Below, one piece after another: positions 50,560-60,900 of a stretch of DNA of 64,000 nt. The position numbers and the translations under genes were made by a program. The DNA lies in the NCBI GenBank assembly GCA_034336665.1, contig CM067590.1:62001-126000 (forward strand), given 5' to 3'. The stretch's first letter is position 1; the number at the start of each line of letters is the position of its first letter. The notes beneath the pieces are model-generated. The model saw nothing but the letters and a program-made list of their open reading frames with translations, was not told where the DNA came from and made no database searches. Source of the DNA: Luscinia megarhynchos. Its lineage: Eukaryota > Chordata > Aves > Passeriformes > Turdidae.

Positions 50560-51360
50560 GGTCTGAACTGGGTACCGCCGCCCTCCTCCTCCTCCATCCG
50601 GTTCTCCGGTTCCCCGTGCCCCCGGAGACCCGCTCAGAACCGGGCACGGCCGCTCTGCTCCTCCTCCTGCTTCCTCCCGAACCCCCCGATCCTCGGTCAG
50701 GACCGGCCACCTCCGCCCTCCTCCTCCTCCGTCCGGTTCTCCGGTTCCCCGTACCCCCAGAGACCCGATCAGAACCGGGCACGGCCGCTCTCCCGCTCCT
50801 CCCGGTTCTTCCCGAACCCTCGGAACCACCGGAGCCCCGGTCAGAACCGGGCACCTCCGCCTTTCTCCTCCGTCCGGTTCTCCGGTTCCCCCTACCCCCG
50901 GTTCCCCGGTCAGAACCGGGCACGGCCGCTCTCCCGCTCCTCCCGGTTCTTCCCGAACTCTCGGAACCACCGGAGCCCCAATTAGAACCGGGTACCGCCG
51001 CCTTCCCCTTCCCGGTTCCTCCCGTGGTCCCGGATCCCCGGTCAGAGCCGGACACGGCCGCTCTCCTCCCGGTTCTTCCCGAATCTCCGGAACCACTGGA
51101 GCCCCGCCCGGTGCCGAGCACCGCCACCCTCCTCTTCCTCTGCCCGGTTCTCCGGCTCCCCGTGCCCCCGGAACTTTCGGAACCCCAGGATCCCCGGTCA
51201 GAACCGGGCACAGCCGCTCTCCTCCTCCCGGTTCCTCCCGAGCTCCCAGAACGGCCGAAGCCCCCGAATCCCCGGTCAGATCCGGGCCCCGCCGCTTTCC
51301 CGCTCCTCCCGGTTCTTCCCGTGCCCCCGGAGCCCCCGGTCAGAGCCGGGCACCGCCGCC
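50560..51360. repeat. GC-rich minisatellite at the ANO8 stop codon
   Basis: Units of about 60-130 bp built on 'ggttctccggttcccc', 'cccggtcagaaccgggcac' and 'ccgctctcctcctcc'. Each unit carries TGA on the minus strand within CGGTTCTGACC. The ANO8 reading frame runs into the first unit and stops at 51340. Confidence 0.85.
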
Positions 51361-54300
51361 TTCCTCCTCCTGCCGGTTCTCCGCTTCCTCCCGCGCCCCT
51401 TCCTCGTTGAGATGCGATTTCCCCGTCCCCGCGTCCGCCGAGGGCCCCGCGCGGGGCTGCGGGGCCGCGCTGGCCGCTCCCCCGTTGGTCCCGAGCCCTT
51501 CGGACTTGCCGAAATTAAAGAGCTTGCCAGGGTTGAAGGGCTTGGTGGGCGACTGCACCTTCTCGGTGCCACCCGCGTCCCGCTTAGTCTCGGGCGATTT
51601 GAGGAATTTGAAGCTGAGGAATCCCGGCAGTTTGTTCTCACTGCCCGTGGGCGACTGAGGCGACCTGGCGGCGGTGGCGGTGCCACCCGCGGCGGTGCCA
51701 CCCGACAGGAATTTCCCCTGCAGGGGTATGATCTGCTTCAGCTTCATCACGTTGTTGGTGGCCAGCAGCGAGCTGGGCCGCTTGGGTTTGTCCGGCCCGT
51801 GCGAGGAGGAGCCCGCGGAGCTTTTTCCCTTGGCCTGGCTCTTGTCGTGCGCCGGGTCCTGCCCGGTGGCCTCGGCTTTGGCGGCCTCGTCGCGGGCGGG
51901 GTCGCGCTCCCGGCGCGCCTGCAGCTCCGCGTGTCGCTGCCGCTCCTCCTCCTCGCGTTTGCGGCGCTGCTGCTGCTGGAAGTGGTGCTGGGCCTGCCGC
52001 TCGTGCTTCTGGGGACAGCGAGGGGGACATCGAGGGGACACCGGGAATGGGGCACGGCCGGGGGGGACGGGAATGGGGACAAAGAAGGGGACATGGAGGG
52101 GACACTGGGAATGGGGTATGGCTGGTGGGGACAGCAAAGGGGACATGGAGGGGACACCGGGCGTGGGGGCACGGCTGGGGGGAAATCGAGGGGACATCAG
52201 GCATGGGGACACATCCAGGGAATGGAGACAGAGAGGGGGACATTGAGAGGACACATCCAGGGGACATACACTGAGAGGACACTGGGCATGGGGACAGGGG
52301 AAGATGACACATCCAGGTGACACGGGGAATGGGGACAGAGAAGGGGACATTGAGGGGGACACCGGGAATGGGGACACATCAAGGGGACACCAGGCACGGG
52401 GACAGCCCAGGGTGGCTAGCGGCCATGGGGACACCCTGGGGACACCTTGGGGACACCCTGGGGACATGGTGCCAGCAGGACCCACCTTGAAGGCCTCTCG
52501 GCGCTGGTACTCCAGCTTGGCCATCTCCTCAGCCACCCAGGCGGGGATGTCGGGAATGGCCACCTGGATCACGTACTTGAGCAGCAGCGCGAAGTGCTGG
52601 GACACAGAGACACGGGGACCCGCCTTAGCGCTGTTGGCTGCCCCGAAATCCCAAAATACAGCCCAAAATCCCAAAATCTGGACCAAAATCCGGCCCAAAA
52701 TCCAGCCCAAAAACCCAAAATCCAGCCCAAAATCCCGGAATCAGGGATTAATTGCCCAGGGAATGGAGTGTTCATGGATGTCCAGGGATTTGAGTGTCCA
52801 GGGAATTTAGTGTCCAGGGATGTGAATGTCCAGGGATTTGAATGTCCAGAGAATGGAGTGTCCAGAGATTTGAGTTTCCAGGGATTTGGGTGTCCAGTAA
52901 TTGAATGTCCAGCGGTGTGAATGTCCAGGGGTGTGAATGTCCAAGGATTTGAGTGCCCAGGGATTTGAATATCCAGAGATTTGAGTGTCCAGGGAATGCA
53001 GTGTCCAGGGGTGTGAATATCCAGGAATTTGAGTGTCCAGGGATTGGACTGTCCAGGCTGCCCATCCACTCGAACCCCTTTGGCCATCCCCGCCATCCCC
53101 CCATCCCCCCACTGCCCCCTAGCTGCACATCCCCAACCCCAACAACCAAAACCTGAGACCCCCAACTCCCCCAGACCCCAAACCCCCTGGTGACCACGAC
53201 CACCACCCCGTACCTCCAGCACCACCACGGACACGATGGCTCCCTCAGGGCTGAGCCACGGGAAGAGCCGCTGCAGCTGCCCACACTGGGCTATCAGGTA
53301 GCAGTTGACCACGATGGCCAGCACGCCCATGGCCTCCATCACCTTCTGCAGGAGCAGAAATTTTTCTTCTGTGAGACAATGTGGCCAGAAATGTGTATTC
53401 TGTCCATATCTGTTGGAGCGGGCCTGGCACATATTATCTGCTAATGCACCATCTTTAAACCAGCTGGGAATCATCTTTATCTTTCCACAGCCCATCCTCC
53501 CTCCAGGAGATATCTCCTGTTCATGGCCATTGAGTCCCAGGGCATGACTGATAAAATTACATCATCCCACTGGGAGATGCTCCAGCCAGGGGAGGAGCCA
53601 AGCCTTTCCTACCCAGATAAAAACTGAGATTTTGGACAGCAAGTTTCCATCTTTCCACTGGATTCCAGAGGAACACCAGACCTTTCCACATCATCCCTGG
53701 AGCTCCAGAGGAAAACTGCACCTTCTCCAGGAGCACTGCTCCAGCTGAACCACATCTGCCACTGCAGGAGGATGCAGCCACCATGGAATGGGACTGTGCC
53801 AACACCCTGACTGACTGACGGGTGTCAGCTTAGATTCTGACTCTGGCAGTGTTTTGGGGATTGATCTTTGTAATACTGTATTTCTATTTTAATTTTCATA
53901 GAGAAGAACTATTATTCCTATTCCCATACCTTTGCCTGAAAACCCCTTAATTTTAAAATCATAATAATTTAGAGGGAGGGGGTTTACATTCTCCATTTCA
54001 AAGAGACGTTTCTGATTTTATTGGCAGACAGCTGTCCTCCAAACCAGGACAGACAACCACCCCACACCCTAGGGTGTCCCTAGGGTGTCCCTAGGGTGTC
54101 CCCAGGGTGTCCCTAAGGTGCCCACCTGCCAGTGGCCGATGCTCTGGACGCGCTGGCCGAAGGGTCTCTGCAGCCCCGTGCAGAGTTTGAAGGCGTCGCT
54201 GCGGATCTCGATGACGTTGTTGACCAGGGCGCACATGGCGGCCAGCGGGAAGGCCGAGGAGAAGAGCACCACGTAGCCAAACTGGATGAACATCTCCTGG

Positions 54301-57300
54301 TAGTCCTGGAAGGTGTCCTGGGGGGGGCAAGCGCGGCATGGGTGGGGCAGGGAGGGGTCTGGAGGGGGTCCTGGTGGTCGTGGGGGCACCTTGGAGAAGC
54401 CACCAGGAACAGGGACCTTTGGGGAGGCCATGGGACACCTTGGGGATCCTCATAGCCATGGGGACACCTTGGGTAGCCACCAGGACCAGGGACACCTTTG
54501 GGGAGCCCACGAGACACTTTGGGAGTCCTGGTGGTCATGGGGACACCTCAGGGGGGACACCAGGTCCAGGGGCACCTCAGGGATCCTGGTGGCCACAGGG
54601 ACACCTCAGGAAGCCCCAGGAGCACCTCGGGAAGCCAAATAGGTCCAGAGACAAGGGGACAAAGGGGGACAAAGGTGACAAAGGCCACCCCACCTCGTAC
54701 TTCTTCATGCAGCTCTCCACCTCGGCCTGCGTCAGCTGCGTGGAGAAATCCTCCTCGGGCGGGTCAATCCACGAGGCGCGGTTGCGCTTCCTCCCTCCTC
54801 CTCGCCCTCCTCCTCCTCCCTCCTCCTCCTCCTCGCCACCGCCGCCGGCTCCGCCGCCCCGGGGCTCGCGGGCCGCCCTTCGGCCTCGTCCTCCTCCTCC
54901 TCCTCGCCCAGCTCGAACACGGCGGCGGGGTCCATGCCCTTCTCCACCATGGTGGGGCTGCCCTCCTCCAGGAAGGGCTCGTCCTCGGGGCCAGCGGGCT
55001 CGGCTCGCCGCTCGCCGCGCTCGATGAAGCTCACCTTCTTCAGCTTCAGCCCGCAGTCCAGCGCGCTCTCCTCCTCCGAGTCCGAGCCGCGCCGCTCTTC
55101 CTCCCCCCGCTCCTCCTCCTCCTCCTCCTCGGGCACCCCGCACCCGCCGTTCAGGCATTTCTTCTCGCCCTCCGGCGCGGGCTGCGCGGGTGGCCGCGGG
55201 GCGAGCAGGCGGAGCAGGGCGCGGGCGAGCTGGCGCAGGTGGCGCAGGCTGAGGTCGCCGCGGCGGAGGCGCCGGTACAGGTGCGGCTGCGACACCTCGC
55301 GCACGTTCTGCAGGAACTGCCGCGTGATCAGCAGCGTGGCCAGCATCTGCGGGGACACGGTGGCCAAGGGGTCACCTCTCACTCGCCCCCGCTGGGGACA
55401 AGGCGGGGTGTCCCCATGGGGTGGTCCTGTGGGGTTTCTGCTCCCCCTGAGCTGTCCCTGCTTCTCCTTTGGTATCCCCGCGGTGTCCCCACTCCCCCTG
55501 AGCTGTCCGTGCTCCTCTCTCTTGTCCCCACAAGGTCCCTTCTCCTCCTCTGGTGTCCCCACTCCTCCTGTGATGTCGCCGAGGGGTGTCCCTGCTTTCC
55601 CTGTGGTGTCCCCTGCTCCTTTCCCTTGTCCCCGAGGGGTCTCTGTCCCTCCTGCGATGTCCCCGAGGGGTGTCCCTGCTCTTTCTGTGGTGTCCCCTGC
55701 TCCTCTTTGTTGTCCCCGTGGTGTCCCCACTCCTCCTGTGATGTCCCCGAGGGATGTCCCTGCTCCTTCTGTGGTGTCCTCATGATGTCCCCACTCTTTT
55801 TGTGGTGTCCCCAATCCTCCCGTGGTGTCCCCTGCTCCTTTCTTTGTCCCCGAGGGGTCTCTGTCTCTCCTGTGGTGTCCCCGAGGGATGTCCCTGCTCC
55901 TCCTCTGCTGTCCCCTGCTCCTCTCTCTTATTCCCACGAGGTCCTTGCTCCTCCTCTGGGTGTCCTCACTCCCCCTCACGATGTCTCCCGAGGGGGTGTC
56001 CCTGCTCCCCCTGTGGTGTCCCCTGCTCCTCTCTCTTGTCCCCTTGGCGTCCCCACTCCCCTGTGGTGTCCCTGCTCTTTTCCCTTGTCCCCGAGGGGTC
56101 TCTGTCCCCTCCTGCAATGTCCCCGGGGGTGTCCCTGCTCCTTCTGGTGTCCCTGCTCCTCTTTGTTGTCCTCAGGGGTCTCTGTCCCTCCTGCAATGTC
56201 CCCGACGGATGTCCTTGCTCCTCCTGAGCTGTCCCTGCTCCTCTCTGCTGTCCCCTCGGTGTCCCTACCCCTGCTGTGGTGCCCCTGCAGTGTCCCTGCT
56301 CCTCCTGTGATGTCCTCGTGCTGTCCCTGTTCCTCTCTCTTGTCCCCATGGTGTCCCCACTCCCCCTGTGATGTCCCCGAGGGATGTGATGTCCCTGCTC
56401 CCCCTGTGGTGTCCTCTGCTCCTCTCTGATGTCCCCATGATGTTCCTGCTCCTCCTCTGGTGTCCCTGCTCCTCTTCGTTGTCCCCAAGGGGTCTCTGTC
56501 CCTCCTGTGGTGTCCTCGTGCTGTCCCTGTTCCTCTCTCTTGTCCCCCGTAGTGCCCCCACTCCTCCTGCGACGTCCCCGAGGGGTGTCCCTGCTCTTTC
56601 TGTGGTGTCCTCATGATGTCCCCGCTCTGTTTGTGGTGTCCCCAATCCTCCCCTGGTGTCCCCTGCTCCTCTCCCTTGTCCCCAAGGGGTTTCTGCCCCT
56701 CCTGTGCTGTCCTCTCCATGTTCCCCACAGCCAGGAGTGCCCAGGACAGCTGGGTACACCGCTGTCCCCTGAGTGTCCCCACAGCCAAAGAGAAGTTGGG
56801 GACACCGCTGTCCCCCGAGTTTCCCCGTGACCAAGGGGGGCTTGGGGACACCACTGTCCCCTCGCTGTCCCCTGCCGGGTCGCCATCCCGCCCCTCCCCG
56901 CTCCTACTTTGGATACTCCCAGCGTCCAGCAATAGCGCAGGAGGCGCCTGAGGAAGATGAGGGACAGGTGGAGGTGGAGGAGGATGGAGGGGAGCAGAGC
57001 CTCCCGGAGCTGCCGCGCGAGGCTCTGCGACAGGGACAGGATGAGCAGGAGCTGCGGAAGGGACACGGAAGGGACACAACGGCGACACCGACACAGGGAC
57101 ACAGAGACACGCCCGTGAGCAGCTGGCGCCATGGCCGCCCTGGCAGGGGACACCTTGAGGGACACGCTGGGGGAGTCGCTGATGGTGAGAGGGGGGTGGA
57201 GCAGTGTTGGGGACAGTTTGGGGACAGTTTGGGGACATCTGTCCCCTCTCACCTCCTTGAGCCGCTCCATGTCCTTGAGGTAGAAGCCGATGTAGAAGAG

Positions 57301-57831
57301 GCTCAGGTAGGAGTTGACGAACTGGAACTGGCGGTGACAGCGGGAGTGGCACCTCGGTCACTGCCGTGTCCCCTCAGTGGCGGTGGGGACGCTGTGGTTC
57401 CCTCTGTGTCCCCTCGGTGACATCGCCAGCCCCTCTGGCACTTCTGCAGCTGCCAGGACCCTGGGTGTCCTCTGTCCCCTGTGTCACCTGTGTCCCAGTG
57501 TCCCTGTGTCCCCATGGTCCCATGTCCCTCACCAGGACAATTTTGATGACGAGGTGTCCCTGTGTCCCCATGTCCCCTGTTCCTGTGTCCCCTTGTCCCC
57601 CTGTCCTTCACCAGGATGATTTTGATGATGAGGTGTCCCTGTGTCCCCGTCCCCATAGTGTCCCCTGTCCCTGTATCCCTTACCAGGACAATTTTGGTGA
57701 TGAGGTGTCCCCATGTCCCCGTGTCCTCAATGTCCCCATGTCCCCACATCCCTGTGTCCTCTGTCTTTGTACTCCCCTGTCCCCTGTCCCCACAGTGTCC
57801 CCATGAGTGTCCCCCGTGTCCCTCACCAGCA
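51340..57831 (-). CDS. ANO8: ANO8 (TMEM16H), 3' half only, 5' end lost at the gap
   Basis: Anoctamin-family membrane protein; in mammals it tethers ER to plasma membrane. Minus exons: 57327-57253 ([20 protein letters not shown]), 55346-54694 ([18 protein letters not shown] ... [15 protein letters not shown]), 54317-54126 ([20 protein letters not shown]), 53345-53214 ([15 protein letters not shown]), 52596-52486 ([18 protein letters not shown]) and 52008-51340. All but one have in-phase borders and match human strongly. Exon 55346-54694 is 653 nt, one base short of phase, with the break in a GAG/AGG tract near 54790-54850. The last exon keeps the charged tail ([28 protein letters not shown]) but ends at 51340 inside a minisatellite, about 150 residues earlier than I recall in human. 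A 144-nt exon-like segment lies at 57051-56908. N-terminal exons are missing. Confidence 0.95.
52015..53060. repeat. ANO8 intron arrays
   Basis: 52015-52430: 'gggacatggaggggacaccggg' units. 52750-53060: 'gtccagggatttgagtgtccagg' units. Further arrays of 'ggggacaccttggggagcc' type occupy 54370-54640. Confidence 0.8.
53372..54051 (+). mobile_element. Solo ERV-type LTR (copy C) in ANO8 intron, antisense to ANO8
   Basis: 680 bp starting TGAGACAATG and ending ACCAGGACA, homologous to copy A/B at 29966-30928. A promoter-like GATAAAA box lies near 53616. No internal retroviral sequence follows, so it is a solo LTR. It starts 26 bp upstream (gene sense) of the ANO8 acceptor at 53346-53347. Retroviral family not identified. 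Confidence 0.65.
55400..56740. repeat. ANO8 intron array of about 60-bp units
   Basis: Units 'gatgtccccgaggggtgtccctgctcc' and 'ttctgtggtgtcccctgctcctct' repeat about 20 times with a higher-order pattern. Long open frames on both strands are by-products. Confidence 0.85.
56908..57051 (-). other. Candidate cassette exon of ANO8 (144 nt)
   Basis: Between the exons ending LKDMERLKE and starting [10 protein letters not shown] lies an open segment with CCGCAG acceptor, a GTAGGA donor and exactly 48 codons in phase: [20 protein letters not shown], then [20 protein letters not shown] and CWTLGVSK. It is hydrophobic and amphipathic and resembles the start of the following exon (LLITRQ..QNVREV..P). 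In human the two flanking exons are joined directly, as I remember. It is either a bird-lineage alternative exon, a duplicated exon, or chance. Confidence 0.5.
57430..57831 (-). repeat. Array carrying an ANO8 exon end and donor
   Basis: Three copies of about 28 bp of exon end plus donor (HLVIKIVL then GTGAGG or GTAAGG, minus strand) lie near 57530, 57608 and 57683. A fourth donor (TGCTG then GTGAGG) touches the gap at 57831. The protein just before the next exon (FQFVNSY) should read ...KIVL or ...KVVL, so the genuine exon probably lies in the gap and the three copies are intronic fragments. Confidence 0.7.
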
Positions 57832-57931
57832 NNNNNNNNNNNNNNNNNNNNNNNNNNNNNNNNNNNNNNNNNNNNNNNNNNNNNNNNNNNNNNNNNNNNN
57901 NNNNNNNNNNNNNNNNNNNNNNNNNNNNNNN
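57832..57931. other. Assembly gap of 100 N
   Basis: Exactly 100 N, the usual placeholder for an unknown join. Sequence on the two sides does not belong together: ANO8 before, a copy of ABHD8-MRPL34 intergenic DNA after. Confidence 0.99.
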
Positions 57932-60900
57932 GGATCCAGTAAAGAATCCAACAAGATCTAGACAAGAGATCTAGCTAGGGAATCCAATCTTGGGAATCCA
58001 GCAAAGGATCCTAGCCAAAGAGATCAGTCCCTCAGGATCCAGCTGAGATATCCGACCAAAAAGGGATCCTGGAGCAGAAAGGGGATCCTGGCTGGGGATC
58101 TGCCAGAGGATCAATCTCAGTATTTGTTTGAGGATCTGGCTGAGGGATCCTGGAGCCAAAGGGATCTGGCTGAAGGCTCACCAGAGGGGATTTGAGCTGA
58201 GGGAGTGAATCACCGGGATCCAGCCTTGAGGGGGTCCAGGCAAGGGAATCTGACCTTGGGGTCCCTGCTGGGGGATCAGCCAAAAGGGATCCTGGAACCA
58301 AAAGGGATCCAGCCAAAGGGATCTGCCAGAGGATCTGCCAGAGGGATCAGCCTCAGGAATTCAGTCGAGGTGATCCCCCTACAGAACCAAGGGGATCCAG
58401 CTGAAGGATCTGGATGAAGGATGTGGCTGAAGGATCTTGTCAGAGGAGTCCGACCTCAGGATCACGGCCAGAGGGAGTCCCAGCCAAAGGGATCCCTGAA
58501 GCCAAAGGTTGGCGGGAATCACGACTGAGGGACCTTGAAGTCAAAATCTGAGGCTCCAGGATCCTGCCAGGGGATCTGGCTGAGGGGACATAACAGGATC
58601 TGCCCACAGTGGATCTGGCTGAGGGATCAGAGCCAAAGGGATCTGGCTGAAGGATCTGGCTGAAGAAGGATCTGGCCAAGAGGAGGATCCAGCTGAAGGG
58701 CATCTTGGAGCCAAAGGGATCAGCTGAGGAGGATCTGTCAGAGGCTGAGATTCCAGCCAAAGGGATTCTGAGTAGCCAAATTCGGCTGAGGGGATCCACA
58801 CCAGAGGGATCAACAGAGGATCCTGAAGCTGATCCAGCCAAGGGATCCTGTAGGTGAGGATCTAGCTGAGGTATTAGAAGTTGGGATCCTGCCAAGAGGA
58901 TCCACCCGAGAGATCCATCAAAAGGGATCAGAACCAAGGATCCAGCCCACGGATTCTGCCTTGGGATCCTGCCATTTAGGATCGTGGTCATTGGGATCAT
59001 GTCATTGGGATCCTGCATTGGGATCTGACATGAGGGGATGGCACAGGGGACCTGAGGGTAGCACAGGGGACGTAATGGAATGACTTGGGGGATGTGGGGA
59101 ATGGCTTACAGGGGGTTGGGGAAGGGGAACAGGGGAGAGGGAACATCCACTGGGGAATGGGGGCTGGGAGAGGGAACAAGGGGGAACAGGGGAGAGGGAA
59201 CAAGACAAGGATTTGTTGAATTCCCTGCCTAGAACCGCCGCCTCTCGTGTATTTGCCTTACCAGAGAATCGTGAACAGAGTGAGTTTCTTCCTGGGAAAA
59301 ATCCTGCTTTTCTGGAAATCCCAAAATCCCAGCTTCCCTTGCTTTATTCCTCAATATTCCCCATTTTAATTATCAATATTTCCCTTTAATTCCCCCCCCT
59401 ATTTTCCTTTTTAATAATTTCCATCTTCCCCTTATCTATCCCCAATTTTTCTTTATTTATTCCAAACTTTCCCTTTTATTTGTTCCCTAATATTCTTTAT
59501 TTATTCCAAATTTTCCCACATTTTTTCCCAATATTCCCTTTTATTTTTCCTAATTTTCCCTCTATTCCCAATTCTCCTCTATTTTCCCAGATTCTCCTCT
59601 ATTTATTCCAAATTTTCACTTTATTTATTCCAAATATTCCCCTTCTTTATTCCCAACTTTTCCTTTATTTTATTCCCCGCTTTCCCTTTACTTATTCCCA
59701 ATTTTACTCCTTTATTTATTCCAAATTTTCATTAATTCCCACTTTTCTCCCTTTGTGTATTCCAATTTTCCCTCTATTTATTCCCAATTTCCTTCATTTA
59801 TCCTCAATTTTCCCTTTTATTTATTCCCATTTTTTCCCCTCTTTTTATTCCCAATTTCCCCTGATAATTCTCCCAATTTTCCTCCCTCCTCACTCTCACC
59901 CCACCCCCAAAACCCTCGAATTTTTTCCCTTGGAATTTTCCCCAGCTACTGTGACAGAGAAGACAAACATCCTCCCATGCTTACCTCCACCAGCAGGGAC
60001 AAAGGTGAATTTGGGGATCCAAATTCCAGGAAAAACTGGGAATTCGGGATTGATTAATTGCAGTAATCAATGATTAATCGATCAGTTAATGACTGATTTG
60101 GGAATTCCAGCCGAAATGCTGGAGTGGTTCTGCCTCTGGAAATGAGGGGAAATTGGGATTGGGGTTAGGAATTTGGGAATGCTGGGATTTGGGAATTTGG
60201 GATGGGGGAATTCTGAGATGTGGGAATGCTGAGATTTGGGGAATTCTGGAATTGGGAATGCTGAAGAGCGGGATGCCGGGATGTGTGAATGTTTGGTTTG
60301 GGAATGCTGGGTTTGGAAATGCTGGGATCTGGGAATGTTGGAATTTGGGGAACACTGACTTTGGGAATGCTATGATTTGGGGAATGCTGGATGTGAGATG
60401 CTGGGATTTGGGAATTCTGGGATGTGGGAACACTGGGATTTGGGGAATCCCAAGACATGGGAACACTGGGAATCCCTGCATTCCTCTGAATTCTCTGGGG
60501 TGATTCCTCTGAATTCCCTATGATTTCCTGTGGGATAATTCTCTCTGGGATGATTCTCTGATGATTCCCCTATGATTTCCCTCTGGATGATTCTCTGGGT
60601 GATTCTCTGGGATAATTCCCTCTGGAATTCCTCTGATTTCCCCTGAGATTTCCCCTGGAATTTCCCTCTAGGATTCTCTCTGATGATTCTCTGGGATGAT
60701 TCTCTCTGGGATGATTCCTCTGGGATGATTCCCTGATTTCCCTCTGAATTCCCCTCTAGGATTCCCTATACTTCCTCTGCTGATTCCCCTGAATTCCCTT
60801 TGGGCCAATTCCTCTGGAATCCCTCTCAACCCTTTCCCTGGATCCCATTCCCAGAATGCAGCCAAGAAGCGGGACCAGGAGCAGGGGAGCTGGAGGGGAG

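Noticed and set aside
54498..56429. 643-codon plus-strand open frame
   Set aside because: Antisense of ANO8 exon and intron repeats; low-complexity peptide.
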